In this document: piece after piece, positions 9,550-18,290 of the stretch
Layout: every line of letters starts with the position of its first letter
Position numbering within the stretch: the stretch's first letter is position 1
Assembly (NCBI GenBank): GCA_963762605.1
Contig: CAVXLJ010000018.1
Coordinates: forward strand, 245,597 to 309,596
Origin: CAVSRC01 sp963762605
Lineage (GTDB): Bacteria; Pseudomonadota; Alphaproteobacteria; Rhizobiales; Kaistiaceae
Length of the DNA: 64,000 nt
Reading direction: 5' to 3'
The notes under the pieces: model-generated
Database searches by the model: none
The model's input: the letters and a program-made list of their open reading frames with translations, nothing else
What the model was told of the DNA's origin: nothing
Position numbers and translations under genes: made by a program

Positions 9550-9795
9550 TCAGGCGGCGAGGTCGCCGTAGAGATGGCCCGGCGGCACGGTCTCGGTTGG
9601 TACGAGGTCCGCCTTGTAGCGATAGAGCGTCGAGCAATAGGGGCAGATCTTCTCGTCGTCGTCGCCCATGTCGAGGAAGACATGGGGGTGGTCGAAGGGC
9701 GGCTTCGCCCCGACGCACATGAATTCCTTCACGCCGATATCGACCGCCGGCACGCCGGAATCGTTGTGGAAATGCGGGACGATGTGATCTGCCAT
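9550..9795 (-). CDS. Small zinc-finger protein (zf-CHCC, NDUFS6-like)
   Basis: The 81-residue protein starts MADHIVPHFHNDSGVPAVDI and contains IGVKEFMCVGAKPPFDHPHVF followed by ICPYCSTLY. The spaced Cys, His, Cys and Cys match the zf-CHCC fold also present in the NDUFS6 subunit of complex I. In rhizobia such proteins are free-standing; a role in complex I assembly or metal binding is inferred. The ATG at 9795 is favoured because upstream codons lack similarity to the family. It is the first gene of a two-gene unit with the FAD monooxygenase. Confidence 0.87.
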   Translation of the reverse strand: MADHIVPHFHNDSGVPAVDIGVKEFMCVGAKPPFDHPHVFLDMGDDDEKICPYCSTLYRYKADLVPTETVPPGHLYGDLAA

Positions 9796-9891
9796 TGCGT
9801 TCGGTCCGGAAAAACGTGATTTCGGCGCGGACAATAGCGGTGTCGGCCGCGATTGGGTAGGGTCCGCCTCGCTTAAGCGGAGATCGGCAGA

Positions 9892-10644
9892 TTGCAGCAT
9901 TTTTCCTCGGGCGGCGTCGACATCGCCTACGCAATAGACGGCGACGGTGATCCGATCCTCCTTATTCACGGTTTCGCCTCCAACAACGCGGTCAACTGGC
10001 GTTCAACCGGCTGGATCGACACGCTGGTGAAGGCGGGTTACCGCGCCATCGCGATGGATGTGCGCGGCCACGGCGCCAGCGCCAAGCTACGCGCGCCGGG
10101 AGCATATCGCCTGGCGACGCTGGCCGGCGACGCCGCCGCGCTCATCGATCATCTCGGCTTCGGGCGCGTTGACGTCATGGGCTACTCGATGGGCGGCCGC
10201 ATCGGCGTCATGCTGGCGCTCGATCATCCCGGCAAGGTGCGCTCGCTGGTGATCGGCGGCATGGGCCTTGGTCTGGTCGAAGGGATTGGCGGCGAGGAGG
10301 ATATCGTGGCCGCTCTCGAGGCCGAGAGCCTCGACGCGGTCAAGAGCCCGGTGGGGCGCGGCTATCGCAAGTTCGCCGAACTGACCAGAAGCGACCTCAA
10401 GGCACTCGCCGCCTGCATGCGCGAGCAGCGTGAAGTGGTGCCGCGCGAGCGGCTGGCGCAGATCGCGGTGCCGGTGCTGGTGGCGGTCGGCACGCGCGAC
10501 GCGGTCGCGGGATCGGCAGCCGGCCTGGCGGCGTTGATCCCGGGCGCTGAAGTCCTCGACATCCCCGGCCGCGACCACATGCTTGCCACCGGCGACAAGG
10601 TGTTCAAGGCCGGCGTGCTCGAATTCCTGTCCCGCCGCCCGTAA
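9892..10644 (+). CDS. Alpha/beta hydrolase
   Basis: The 250-residue protein has the alpha/beta hydrolase pattern: oxyanion segment LLIHGFAS (residues 23-30), nucleophile elbow GYSMGG with Ser near 99, acid Asp in VGTRDAVAG and His in IPGRDHMLA. These form a complete Ser-Asp-His triad. Esterase or C-C hydrolase activity is likely; the substrate is unknown. The start is a TTG at 9892, chosen because MQHFSSGGVDIAYAIDG matches the usual N-terminus. It is divergent from the zinc-finger gene, with 96 bases between the starts. Confidence 0.9.
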   Translation: MQHFSSGGVDIAYAIDGDGDPILLIHGFASNNAVNWRSTGWIDTLVKAGYRAIAMDVRGHGASAKLRAPGAYRLATLAGDAAALIDHLGFGRVDVMGYSMGGRIGVMLALDHPGKVRSLVIGGMGLGLVEGIGGEEDIVAALEAESLDAVKSPVGRGYRKFAELTRSDLKALAACMREQREVVPRERLAQIAVPVLVAVGTRDAVAGSAAGLAALIPGAEVLDIPGRDHMLATGDKVFKAGVLEFLSRRP

Positions 10645-10834
10645 GGCACGGGCAAAGCGGAATCGTTCGAGTCGCTTGGCCGCAAGTCTTGCAAAACCAA
10701 TTCAACGCCATAGGTCCGAGGGACCGATTTTTAACCGCGGCGGGCGCATAGTCGCGCGGTTTGGTGGCCGTCGGGGGGCTGTGATAGGGTCCCGGCCCGC
10801 TTCGCCGGGTGGTGAAGACAGAAGGTAAGTGCGG

Positions 10835-11665
10835 ATGTCCGTTCAGGTTTCCCAGCAGACCAGTGAGACGCTCGCCCAGGTCGATCCGATCTGGTTCAAC
10901 ATAAGGCGCGAGGCGGAAGAGATCGTTGCCGGCGACCCGGCGATGGCGAGTTTCGTCTTCGCCACGGTGCTGAACCATCGCCGGCTCGAAGACGCGGTGA
11001 TCAATCGCGTCGCCCAGCGCCTCGAGTCCAACGTCATGGCTGCCGACGTCATCCGTTGCGCCTTCGACGACGCACTTGCCGCCAATAAGGAACTCGGCGA
11101 GATCATTCGCTGCGATATCGCCGCGGTCTATGACCGTGATCCGGCGTGCGAGCGCCACATCGAGCCGTTGCTCTACTTCAAGGGCTTCCATGCCATCCAG
11201 ACCCACCGTCTGGCGCATTGGCTGTGGAACGAGGGGCGCCGCGATTTTGCGCTCTACCTGCAGAGCCGCTCGTCGGCCGTCTTCCAGACCGACATCCATC
11301 CGGCGGTGCCGATGGGGCGCGGCATCTTCCTCGACCACGCCACCGGCCTGGTCGTGGGCAGCACCTCGGTCATCGAGGACAACGTGTCGATCCTGCAGGG
11401 CGTGACGCTCGGCGGAACCGGCAAGCAGTCCGGCGACCGCCATCCCAAGATTCGCCACGGCGTGCTCATCGGCGCCGGCGCCAAGATCCTCGGCAATATC
11501 GAGATCGGCGTTTCCTCGAAGATCGCGTCCGGCTCGGTGGTGCTGAAGCCGGTGCCGGCGCATTCGACCGTGGCGGGCGTGCCGGCCAAGCTGGTCGGCC
11601 ATACCGGCAAGGACGATCCATCGCGGCTGATGGATCAGCTTCTCGACGAATGCGCTGAGGACTGA
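10835..11665 (+). CDS. cysE: Serine O-acetyltransferase
   Basis: CysE acetylates serine with acetyl-CoA, the committed step of cysteine synthesis. The 276-residue protein has the helical N-terminal domain followed by a left-handed beta-helix of hexapeptide repeats. Diagnostic segments are FKGFHAIQTHRLAHWLW, DIHPAVPMGRGIFLDHATG, SILQGVTLGGTGK and GDRHPKIRHGVLIGAGAKILG, including catalytic His residues and the GTGK loop. A GTG two codons upstream (10829) is possible, but the ATG at 10835 follows a GAAGGTAAG ribosome-binding site. The DUF3126 gene follows 43 bases later and is probably in the same operon. Confidence 0.96.
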   Translation: MSVQVSQQTSETLAQVDPIWFNIRREAEEIVAGDPAMASFVFATVLNHRRLEDAVINRVAQRLESNVMAADVIRCAFDDALAANKELGEIIRCDIAAVYDRDPACERHIEPLLYFKGFHAIQTHRLAHWLWNEGRRDFALYLQSRSSAVFQTDIHPAVPMGRGIFLDHATGLVVGSTSVIEDNVSILQGVTLGGTGKQSGDRHPKIRHGVLIGAGAKILGNIEIGVSSKIASGSVVLKPVPAHSTVAGVPAKLVGHTGKDDPSRLMDQLLDECAED

Positions 11666-11708
11666 CGACCGTCGCGTCATAACCAAAGAAAAGAATTGGG
11701 GGCCAATC

Positions 11709-11918
11709 GTGAACCGCCAGGAGCTTCAGAAGCTCGAAGCCTTTTTTCGTCGCCGCTTCAACATGTCGACCATCTCGGTCAAGCAACGGCCGCAGAAGGA
11801 CGATTCGGCCGAGGTCTATATCGGTGACGAGTTCGTCGGCGTGGTCTTCCGTGACGACGAGGACGGCGATCTCTCCTATAATTTCACCATGGCGATCCTC
11901 GACATCGATCTGGACTAG
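11709..11918 (+). CDS. DUF3126 family protein
   Basis: A 69-residue acidic protein beginning MNRQELQKLEAFFRRRFN and ending AILDIDLD. Sequence and length match DUF3126, a small family of unknown function found in alphaproteobacteria, often next to cysE as here. It starts with GTG, preceded by a GGGGG-rich ribosome-binding region. It has no signal peptide or membrane segment. Confidence 0.85.
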   Translation: MNRQELQKLEAFFRRRFNMSTISVKQRPQKDDSAEVYIGDEFVGVVFRDDEDGDLSYNFTMAILDIDLD

Positions 11919-12186
11919 CCCCGAGTCGGCTTCATAGCCCGCACGCGGCGAAGCGGAATACTGGGCATTCCAGGGTTGCCGCGCGATGCGCGGTGCTCCG
12001 CCCGGGCTGCCGGGCCGATGTTTCCGTCTGTCTCTTAACGATACATCAAGCTTAATGCCGGGGTTCCGTCGACTGGCGGAAGGCCGCGTGAATCCAAAGG
12101 CTTGCGAGAAGGACCTGCAGCAAGTGTCGCGGTACGCCGCTTGCACCCCTGGTTAACCGTGCGGGTGACATGCCCGAAAACGGGAC

Positions 12187-12531
12187 ATGGGGGCAGGTGC
12201 GGTGCTGCATGACGGGCTTCTGATCATCTACTGCGGCATTGTCGGCTTCGTCGCCGCCGGCATCGCTGCCAGCTTCTACAAGATGGTGACCTCGGAGGCC
12301 GCCCGTTTCGCGCTGCTCGGGCAGGGCTGGCTCGCCGCCGTCTCGACCTTCCTGTTCTTCGCCGTGACCGGACCGGCGATCATCATGGATAGTGCGCTCA
12401 AGCGGCGTGGCGGCGAGGCGAACGCCGCCGGCTGGCTGGTGGCGAGCTTACTGGTCGCTGGCCTGTGGAGCGTTTGCTCGGGTATCATCGTTCTCGGACT
12501 GGTGCTCTCGCTGGAAAGCGGCCTCGCCTGA
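12187..12531 (+). CDS. Small integral membrane protein of unknown function
   Basis: A 114-residue protein with about four hydrophobic helices: LLIIYCGIVGFVAAGIAASF, WLAAVSTFLFFAVTGPAII, GWLVASLLVAGLWSVCSGII and a short tail. I do not recognise a named function; similar small membrane proteins are conserved in rhizobia. The ATG at 12187 is the only good start. It is followed by a gamma-carbonic anhydrase-like gene 63 bases downstream on the same strand. Confidence 0.7.
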   Translation: MGAGAVLHDGLLIIYCGIVGFVAAGIAASFYKMVTSEAARFALLGQGWLAAVSTFLFFAVTGPAIIMDSALKRRGGEANAAGWLVASLLVAGLWSVCSGIIVLGLVLSLESGLA

Positions 12532-12594
12532 CCGGCATCAGCCGGCGGGCCGAACGGGATCCAGGCGACCGGCGCCGGCTGGGGAGCGGGAGAA

Positions 12595-13125
12595 ATGGCG
12601 ATCCACGAGCTTGATGGCGTGCGCCCGGAATTGCCGGATCAAGGCGAGTTCTGGGTGGCGCCCACTGCAACGATCATTGGCAAGGTGACGCTCGGCAAAG
12701 GCGTTGGCGTCTGGTTCGGCACGGTCATGCGCGGCGACAACGAGCGCATCACCATCGGCGATGACACCAACGTTCAGGAACTCTGCATGTTTCACACCGA
12801 TATGGGCTTTCCGCTGACCATCGGCGCAGGGTGTACCGTTGGCCACCGGGCGATCATCCATGGCTGCATTATCGGCAACAACGTGCTGGTCGGCATGGGG
12901 GCGACGGTGATGAACGGCGTCACGATCGGCGACAACTGCCTGATCGCAGCCGGTGCGCTGATTCCGGAGGGCCGCCATGTTCCGTCCGGGTCGCTGGTCA
13001 TGGGCGTACCGGGCAAGCCGGTGCGCCAGTTGGCGCCTGAGGAAATCGAGGCCAACCGCAACTCTGCCATCCACTACGTCGCCAACTGGAAGCGCTACGC
13101 CAAGGGATTCGGCCCGGCCCTCTAG
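12595..13125 (+). CDS. Gamma-carbonic anhydrase-like hexapeptide-repeat protein
   Basis: The 176-residue protein is a left-handed beta-helix with repeated hexapeptides (IGKVTL, ITIGDD, LTIGAG, VTIGDN). Features of the gamma-carbonic anhydrase group include VWFGTVMRGDNERITIGDDTNVQE, with the conserved Arg-Gly-Asp-Asn, and metal-ligand candidates in MFHTD and GCTVGHRAIIHGC. Members bind zinc or iron; many bacterial homologues have no proven carbonic anhydrase activity. A GGGAG ribosome-binding site precedes the ATG at 12595. Confidence 0.9.
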   Translation: MAIHELDGVRPELPDQGEFWVAPTATIIGKVTLGKGVGVWFGTVMRGDNERITIGDDTNVQELCMFHTDMGFPLTIGAGCTVGHRAIIHGCIIGNNVLVGMGATVMNGVTIGDNCLIAAGALIPEGRHVPSGSLVMGVPGKPVRQLAPEEIEANRNSAIHYVANWKRYAKGFGPAL

Positions 13126-13215
13126 GATCGCCGGCTGTCGCTACACCGCCATGTGAGGTGCGCGGCGGGGGAACGCGTGGCATCCTTCGACCGTCGGAGG
13201 TGGAGGGAGCTTGCG

Positions 13216-13569
13216 ATGAAGACGATCTCTGTGAGCCTGGCAACGGCGATGTGGCTTGCTTTCAGCGGCGTGGCGCTTGCCGATGTGATCGACGGCGACT
13301 GGTGCCAGGCGGACGGTCGCCATCTGCAGATAAACGGTTCGATGGTCACGACACCGGCGGGCCATACGATTCAGGGCGGCTATTCCCGCCATTCCTTCAC
13401 TTACACGGTGCCGGCGTCCGAGCAACCGTCGGGGGCGACGGTCATCATGCGGCTGGTCAACGAGACGACGGTCAACCTGTGGATGGGCACCATCAGCGGC
13501 GATCCCGAAGTGTGGAAGCGGTGTACGCCGATCGCCGATGCGGGGTTGACGCGCCTCCGCCTCGGATGA
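13216..13569 (+). CDS. Small secreted protein of unknown function
   Basis: A 117-residue protein with a clear Sec signal peptide (MKTISVSLATAMWLAFSGVA, then LADVIDG). The mature part is mostly beta and includes DGDWCQADGRHLQINGS and a second Cys in WKRCTPIAD, so one disulfide is possible in the periplasm. I do not recognise a named domain. The start ATG at 13216 follows a GGAGGTGGAGGGA ribosome-binding region; the frame upstream does not encode a signal peptide. It is convergent with yidD, 21 bases apart. Confidence 0.78.
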   Translation: MKTISVSLATAMWLAFSGVALADVIDGDWCQADGRHLQINGSMVTTPAGHTIQGGYSRHSFTYTVPASEQPSGATVIMRLVNETTVNLWMGTISGDPEVWKRCTPIADAGLTRLRLG

Positions 13570-13590
13570 TCCTGCCGATTGTGCCGCGGC

Positions 13591-13944
13591 TCAGTCGTGG
13601 GCGTGATCGTGGCGGTCGAGCCGCGTCTTGGGGTCGATGTGGTTGCCGGTCCAGTGGCCGTAGCGCCATGGCCGGTACCAGGCCGAATTGTCCGGCAGCT
13701 CTTCGGGTACCGGGTCGTAGCCCGACGCGCCGAAGGGGCCGCAGCGCTGGAAGCGCGACAGACCGATCCAGAAGCCGGCCCACAGGCCGTATCTGGCGAT
13801 CGCCTCCTCGGTATATTGCGAGCAGGTCGGTAGATAGCGGCACTGCCCGCCGAGCCAGGGCGAGAGCACCAGCCGGTAGGCCTTGATCAGGCCGATGCCG
13901 AGGAGGCGCGGCAGCCGTGCGGCGAGCGACAGAATGCCTGTCAT
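13591..13944 (-). CDS. yidD: Membrane protein insertion efficiency factor YidD
   Basis: YidD assists insertion and maturation of inner-membrane proteins with YidC. The 117-residue product has the family signature GLIKAYRLVLSPWLGGQCRY, then LPTCSQYTEEAIARYG and FQRCGPFGASGYDPVPE, including the conserved cysteines. The tail is longer and His/Asp-rich (DRHDHAHD). An ATG seven codons upstream (13965) is also possible. Here it is not beside rpmH, rnpA or yidC, as is common in many bacteria; in alphaproteobacteria a separate yidD is usual. Confidence 0.93.
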   Translation of the reverse strand: MTGILSLAARLPRLLGIGLIKAYRLVLSPWLGGQCRYLPTCSQYTEEAIARYGLWAGFWIGLSRFQRCGPFGASGYDPVPEELPDNSAWYRPWRYGHWTGNHIDPKTRLDRHDHAHD

Positions 13945-14082
13945 GATTGTCGCCGATGATGGCAACGCTGCTTCGGTGGCGGTGCCGTCGTCAACACTTT
14001 GTTCACCATAACTGCGGCAGCCTCGTAACTCCGAGCAGCGTATCCGGCGTCGGGGGCGTTCAGATCAGAAGAGGTGGCCGCC

Positions 14083-14205
14083 ATGGTCCGGTTTCTCAAG
14101 CGCTATTTCCAGTACCGCCGGGTCGGCTTCAGCCGGGTCGCGGCGTTCCACTACGCCTGGCTGGTGAGCAGTAACGGCCGGCCGCTGCCGCTCGTCGGCC
14201 GCTAG
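14083..14205 (+). CDS. Possible 40-residue basic protein
   Basis: A short frame encodes a 40-residue, Arg-rich peptide starting MVRFLKRYFQYRRVGFSR and containing a hydrophobic middle (VAAFHYAWLV). The ATG at 14083 is preceded by an AGAAGAGG ribosome-binding site at ideal spacing. The stop overlaps by 4 bases the convergent stop of the IscU-like gene. It is too short for a domain call. Codon choice looks like that of its neighbours, which supports a real gene. Confidence 0.5.
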   Translation: MVRFLKRYFQYRRVGFSRVAAFHYAWLVSSNGRPLPLVGR

Positions 14206-14660
14206 CCCGAGTCGCTCTGTTCGGCGTCGCCGCGCCGGGCCGCGATCTGGTCGAGTGCGTCGACGACGGCGTCGAAGGTCAGCATGGTCGAGGCGTGGCG
14301 CGCCTTGTAGTCGCGTACCGGCTCGAGAAACTTCAGGTCGGCGAAGCGGCCTTCCGGCGGCGGGCCGTTCTCCTTCAGCATCCTCAACATGGCCTCGCGG
14401 ACCGCGCGCAGCTCCTCGGCGCGGGCCCCGACGATGTTGGCCGCCATGATCGAGGACGAGGCCTGGCCGAGGGCGCAGGCCTTCACGTCATGGGCGAAAT
14501 CAGCAACCCGGTCGCCGTCCATCTTGAGGTCGACGGTGACCGTCGACCCGCACAGGCGTGAATGCGCGGTGGCGGTGGCGTCGGGGTTGTCCAGCCGCCC
14601 AAGGCGCGGAATCGTTCCGGCAAATGTCAGAATCTGCTTGTTATAGATATCGTTGAGCAT
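14202..14660 (-). CDS. IscU/NifU-like iron-sulfur cluster scaffold protein
   Basis: The 152-residue product has the IscU-fold pattern: MLNDIYNKQILTFAG at the N-terminus, AHSRLCGSTVTVDLKMDGD with the first cysteine, and KACALGQASSSIMA with the second. The third ligand Cys of canonical IscU is not evident in the C-terminal part. This divergent subgroup is common in alphaproteobacteria that use the SUF system. The start ATG at 14660 is chosen because the family begins LNDIY; the 24 codons upstream are unlike it. It is divergent from folE. Confidence 0.83.
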   Translation of the reverse strand: MLNDIYNKQILTFAGTIPRLGRLDNPDATATAHSRLCGSTVTVDLKMDGDRVADFAHDVKACALGQASSSIMAANIVGARAEELRAVREAMLRMLKENGPPPEGRFADLKFLEPVRDYKARHASTMLTFDAVVDALDQIAARRGDAEQSDSG

Positions 14661-14820
14661 CGTTTGGCGAATATAGGGGAGAGTATGCTGCCCTGCCACA
14701 GGCCGCCGGGGTGGGCATAGCTGCCGTGTCAATGTCAGCGCTTCGCAAGTCGGGTTGTGGCGACTATATAGACGGCCGAAACCAGCTAATGGCGCCGTTC
14801 AGGCGCCCGGAGACGTCTCG

Positions 14821-15450
14821 ATGGATGCCGTGACCCGCAAACCCCTGATTCCCGAGGCGCCAGCTGCCGTCAGCCGGCCGACCCGTGCCGAGGTCGAGGA
14901 GGCGGTGCGCGTGCTCATCGCCTGGGTGGGAGACAATCCGGACCGTGACGGTGTCAAGGAGACGCCCAAGCGCGTCGCGGCTGCGCTGGAGGAGCTCTAC
15001 GCGGGCTACCGGCTCGATCCGGCGGACGTGCTCGAACGCACCTTCGACGAGGATGGCGGCTATGACGACATGGTCGTGGTCAAGGACATCCCGTTCTACT
15101 CGCACTGCGAGCATCACATGATGCCGGTCACCGGCCGTGCCCACATCGCATATTACCCCAGCGACAAGGTCGTCGGCCTGTCGAAGCTCGGCCGCGTCGT
15201 CGACATCTTTGCCCGCCGCCTGCAGACGCAGGAGCGCATGACCGCCGAGGTCATCGGCGCCATCGACGAGGCGCTGCGCCCGCGCGGCGTGGCGATCATG
15301 GTCGAGGCCGAGCATCATTGCGTCACCCGTCGCGGGACGCGGGCGCACGGCGCCACGACGACCACCACCCAATTCACCGGCGTGTTCCGCGACGACCCGG
15401 CCGAGCAGATGCGCTTCATGACGCTGGTCGGGGGCGGGCAGCGGGCATAA
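14821..15450 (+). CDS. folE: GTP cyclohydrolase I (type IA)
   Basis: FolE converts GTP to 7,8-dihydroneopterin triphosphate, first step of folate synthesis. The 209-residue protein has GDNPDRDGVKETPKRVA, the zinc-binding YSHCEHHMMPVTGRAHI and VEAEHHCVTRRG, and the substrate motif VVGLSKLGRVVDIFARR. Both zinc cysteines and the ligand His are present, so this is a zinc-dependent type IA enzyme. The ATG at 14821 is used; the upstream GTG-initiated extension is not conserved. hisI follows 85 bases downstream. Confidence 0.96.
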   Translation: MDAVTRKPLIPEAPAAVSRPTRAEVEEAVRVLIAWVGDNPDRDGVKETPKRVAAALEELYAGYRLDPADVLERTFDEDGGYDDMVVVKDIPFYSHCEHHMMPVTGRAHIAYYPSDKVVGLSKLGRVVDIFARRLQTQERMTAEVIGAIDEALRPRGVAIMVEAEHHCVTRRGTRAHGATTTTTQFTGVFRDDPAEQMRFMTLVGGGQRA

Positions 15451-15535
15451 CGCTCCGCCTGCCCGGACAGATGGGCGTCGCGTCGCTTCACCTCGCCGCC
15501 GCGCTCCGGCGGCAAACCGACATGCGAGCTCGATC

Positions 15536-15982
15536 ATGACCGCACCCCTCTTCGCGCCGCGCAAGGATGAAGAGACCGTCGAAACCGGCACGGTGCTCAT
15601 GCCGAAATTCGACAGCGACGGGCTGATCGTGGCGATTGCCAGTGATGCGGCGACCGGCGAGGTGCTGATGGTCGCGCACATGAACGCGCAAGCGCTGGCG
15701 CGCACGATCGCGACCGGGGAAGCCTGGTTCTGGAGCCGGTCGCGCGGAAAACTCTGGCGCAAGGGCGAGGAGAGCGGCAACACGCTGGCCGTCGCCGAAA
15801 TGCGCGTCGATTGCGACCAGGATGCGATCCTGCTCAAGGTCGCAATTGCCGGCGACGGTGTCGCCTGCCACCAGGGCTATCGCTCGTGCTTCTACCGCTC
15901 GGTGCCGGTGGGCCAGGCGCCGTCACCGGCGACGACGCTGGCATTCGACCGGGCGATGAAACGCGTCCTGCCGACCCGATGA
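15536..15982 (+). CDS. hisI: Phosphoribosyl-AMP cyclohydrolase
   Basis: HisI opens the purine ring of phosphoribosyl-AMP in histidine synthesis. The 148-residue protein shows AHMNAQALARTIATGEAWFW, SRSRGKLWRKGEESGN, the metal-binding DCDQDAILLKV and GVACHQGYRSCFYR with its catalytic cysteines. It is the stand-alone monofunctional form (no HisE domain), as usual in alphaproteobacteria. It lies directly after folE, a common rhizobial neighbour, and is convergent with the CBS-domain gene. Confidence 0.96.
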   Translation: MTAPLFAPRKDEETVETGTVLMPKFDSDGLIVAIASDAATGEVLMVAHMNAQALARTIATGEAWFWSRSRGKLWRKGEESGNTLAVAEMRVDCDQDAILLKVAIAGDGVACHQGYRSCFYRSVPVGQAPSPATTLAFDRAMKRVLPTR

Positions 15983-15992
15983 CCTCTCGCCG

Positions 15993-16424
15993 CTACACAG
16001 CGGCGATGTAGGCGCGCATGTCCTCGGCTTCGCGCTCGACCTGTTCGATGCGCGCCTTGACCACGTCGCCGATCGAGATGATGCCGGTCAGTCGGCCGTC
16101 CTCCACCACCGGCAGGTGACGGAAGCGCCCACGCGTCATGCGCGTCATCACGTCGTTGATCGTTTCGCTCTCGCCGCAGGTCACCACCGCGCGGGTCATG
16201 ACGGTCGCAAGCGGTGCGGAGAGGACCCGCTCGCCCTGGCCGGCGATGGCGCGGACGATGTCGCGCTCCGAGATGATGCCGGTGATGCGGTCGTCTGCGT
16301 CGACAACCACCAGCGCGCCGATCTTGTGCCGGGCGAGCGCGTCGATCGCCCCCGCGATGCTGGATGACGCGGTCGTTGTGACGACCTCGCGTCCTTTCTC
16401 ATTCAGCATGGTTGCAACGGTCAT
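15993..16424 (-). CDS. CBS-domain pair protein
   Basis: The 143-residue product is two CBS domains in tandem: TTTASSSIAGAIDALARHKIGALVVVD...ITGIISERDIVRAIA and MTRAVVTCGESETINDVMTRM...LPVVEDGRLTGIISIGDVV. CBS pairs usually bind adenosine nucleotides and regulate partners; the partner here is unknown. The ATG at 16424 (MTVATML) is preceded by GGGAGGAAG, and the frame upstream of it does not look like protein. The gene is followed downstream only by the convergent hisI. Confidence 0.93.
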   Translation of the reverse strand: MTVATMLNEKGREVVTTTASSSIAGAIDALARHKIGALVVVDADDRITGIISERDIVRAIAGQGERVLSAPLATVMTRAVVTCGESETINDVMTRMTRGRFRHLPVVEDGRLTGIISIGDVVKARIEQVEREAEDMRAYIAAV

Positions 16425-16534
16425 GAGCTTCCTCCCAGAAGCGCCCCCCAACCGACCTGGCTGAGGAAGGATGCGACGTTCTGACGCATATAGCAAGCGC
16501 CCGCCGGAAATGGCCGGTTACAGGCCGAAATCGC

Positions 16535-17275
16535 CTACCGCAGGGGGCGCACGGGGTCGAACAGGGGGAAGAGCAGCAGCCCAACGAGGAAGCCGCCGAT
16601 ATGGGCGTCCCAGGCAACGGCACCGGAGGCGATGCCCTGGCTGATGGTGCTGATGCCGAAAAGCAGGTTGAGGCCGAACCAAGCCCCCAGGAAAATTAGG
16701 ACGCGGCGGTCGCGGATGACGGTTGTCAGCGGTTGTGCCGGCAGCCGGTAGGCCGCCGTGCCGGCCGGGCGCCACATGGGCCCGCCAGCGGCGAAGACGA
16801 AACGGGCGGCGCCGGCCATATGCGCCGAAATGGCTGCCGAGGCGCCGACCAGCGGCGTCTGGTCGTAGGGAAAAATGGCAAGGTGGACGAGCGCGCCGGC
16901 GATGGCACCAGCGGCGGAGAAGAGCAGGAAGCGCGTCGCCCCGAAGCGCCAGGCCAGTGGGCTGCCGAAGGCCGCCAGCCACAGCGCGTTGAAGCCGACA
17001 TGGGGCCAGCCACCATGCAGCAGCGCATAGGTGACGAAGGTCCAGACGCGGGCCGCGCCGGTCGGCACGATCGGCGGCAAGGTTCCCGGCACGGTCTCGC
17101 GGGCGGGGATGAAGGCGAAATCCAGAATGACCCGGACATAGGCGTCCTGGCTCAGCACGAACGACATGATCGCCTGGATGCCGAGAATGACCGCCAGCAC
17201 GCCGACGATGACGGTGGGGATGTTGAAGATCGGCTGACGTTCGGGCGCGCGCCCGCGGGGGGAAGGATCGAGCAT
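16535..17275 (-). CDS. Rhomboid family intramembrane serine protease
   Basis: The 246-residue membrane protein has the rhomboid catalytic layout: HGGWPHVGFNALWLAAFG (His and Asn of the oxyanion helix), LVGASAAISAHMAG with the nucleophile Ser in GAS, and WDAHIGGFLVGLLLF with the catalytic His in the last helices. The residue after the catalytic Ser is Ala where most rhomboids have Gly (GxSG), but GASA variants occur in the bacterial Rhomboid branch. It cleaves membrane-spanning substrates; none can be named. The start MLDPSPRG at 17275 gives the usual length. The much longer upstream frame is antisense to the PAS gene. Confidence 0.88.
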   Translation of the reverse strand: MLDPSPRGRAPERQPIFNIPTVIVGVLAVILGIQAIMSFVLSQDAYVRVILDFAFIPARETVPGTLPPIVPTGAARVWTFVTYALLHGGWPHVGFNALWLAAFGSPLAWRFGATRFLLFSAAGAIAGALVHLAIFPYDQTPLVGASAAISAHMAGAARFVFAAGGPMWRPAGTAAYRLPAQPLTTVIRDRRVLIFLGAWFGLNLLFGISTISQGIASGAVAWDAHIGGFLVGLLLFPLFDPVRPLR

Positions 17276-17545
17276 TGCGCGGGAACATAACCCGGCGTGC
17301 GACGGATACCAGAGCCGATCGGTGAAAAAGAGCCGAAGCGCGTGACGGCCGGCGGCGTCGCGCTCGCGGTTTTCCACCGGAATCGACACGCGGCCCGGGC
17401 TTTTGTCGGCGTGCTGGCATGCCGCCTGCAGCAGCGAGGCGGGAACGGAAGAAGGGCGCCAAGCCTGTCCCGTTCCTGCACGCGGAATCCGACGCTGGCA
17501 CGCATGGCGGGGCGCCGGCGCCACTATGAAACGGGGCGGCAGGGC

Positions 17546-18175
17546 ATGAAACACGCGACGACGCGGGAACTCTACGAATACTGGAACCGCGTTCGCGGCA
17601 ATGAGCGGGCGCCGCTGCGCAGCGCGATCGAGCCGAGCGACATAAGGCGGATCCTCGGTGAGATGTTCATTCTCGAGGTGCTGGGACGCGACGACTATTT
17701 CGTGCGCCTGGCCGGCACCCGCGTCTGTGCGCTGTACTGCCGCGAAATCAAGGGCACGAACCTCCTCGACCTGTGGTCGGGGGAAGACCGCCGGGCGATG
17801 GCGACGCTTGCCGCGGCGGTCAGCGAGGACGGTGCGGCCGCCGTGGTGAGCGTCACGGCCGAGACCGCCCGCGATCAGGTGGTCCAGTGCGAACTGATCC
17901 TGCTGCCGCTGCGCCACAGCGGCACCACCTTCGACAGGGTGCTGGGCAGTTGCGCGGTCATGGAGCGCCCGTATTGGCTCGGCACCGAACCGATCGTGCG
18001 CCAGAGAATCGCCAGCTTGCGTCTCATCTGGCCGGACGAAGTGCCGGTCTTCATGCGCCGGCAATCCGATCGGGCCGGGGCTCCGGCGGTGGGCGCGGTC
18101 CCGCCGATCCGCCTGCCGGTCGCCGGTTCCCGCCGGCATGGCCACCTGTTCGTCGTGGACGGCGGAAAGAGCTAG
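17546..18175 (+). CDS. PAS-domain protein (PAS_5 type)
   Basis: The 209-residue protein has TTRELYEYWNRVRGNERAPL at the start, then IEPSDIRRILGEMFILEV and GTRVCALYCREIKGTNLLDLW. This is the pattern of the alphaproteobacterial PAS_5 family, a single PAS-like domain without an output domain. ATG at 17546 is preferred; ATG 17504 would add 14 residues. The PilZ gene follows 115 bases downstream on the same strand. This PAS_5-PilZ pairing is recurrent in rhizobia as I recall it, and suggests a shared signalling role, not a proven one. Confidence 0.82.
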   Translation: MKHATTRELYEYWNRVRGNERAPLRSAIEPSDIRRILGEMFILEVLGRDDYFVRLAGTRVCALYCREIKGTNLLDLWSGEDRRAMATLAAAVSEDGAAAVVSVTAETARDQVVQCELILLPLRHSGTTFDRVLGSCAVMERPYWLGTEPIVRQRIASLRLIWPDEVPVFMRRQSDRAGAPAVGAVPPIRLPVAGSRRHGHLFVVDGGKS

Positions 18176-18290
18176 CCGAACCGGCGAGGAACCGCCGGCA
18201 ATTTGGTAAACGCCGGATCGGTTTGCGTTACAGCTTATTAACCTCGCAATACGAAGATCGGCTGCTCTCGAGAGGCAGCGGCCACCCGAC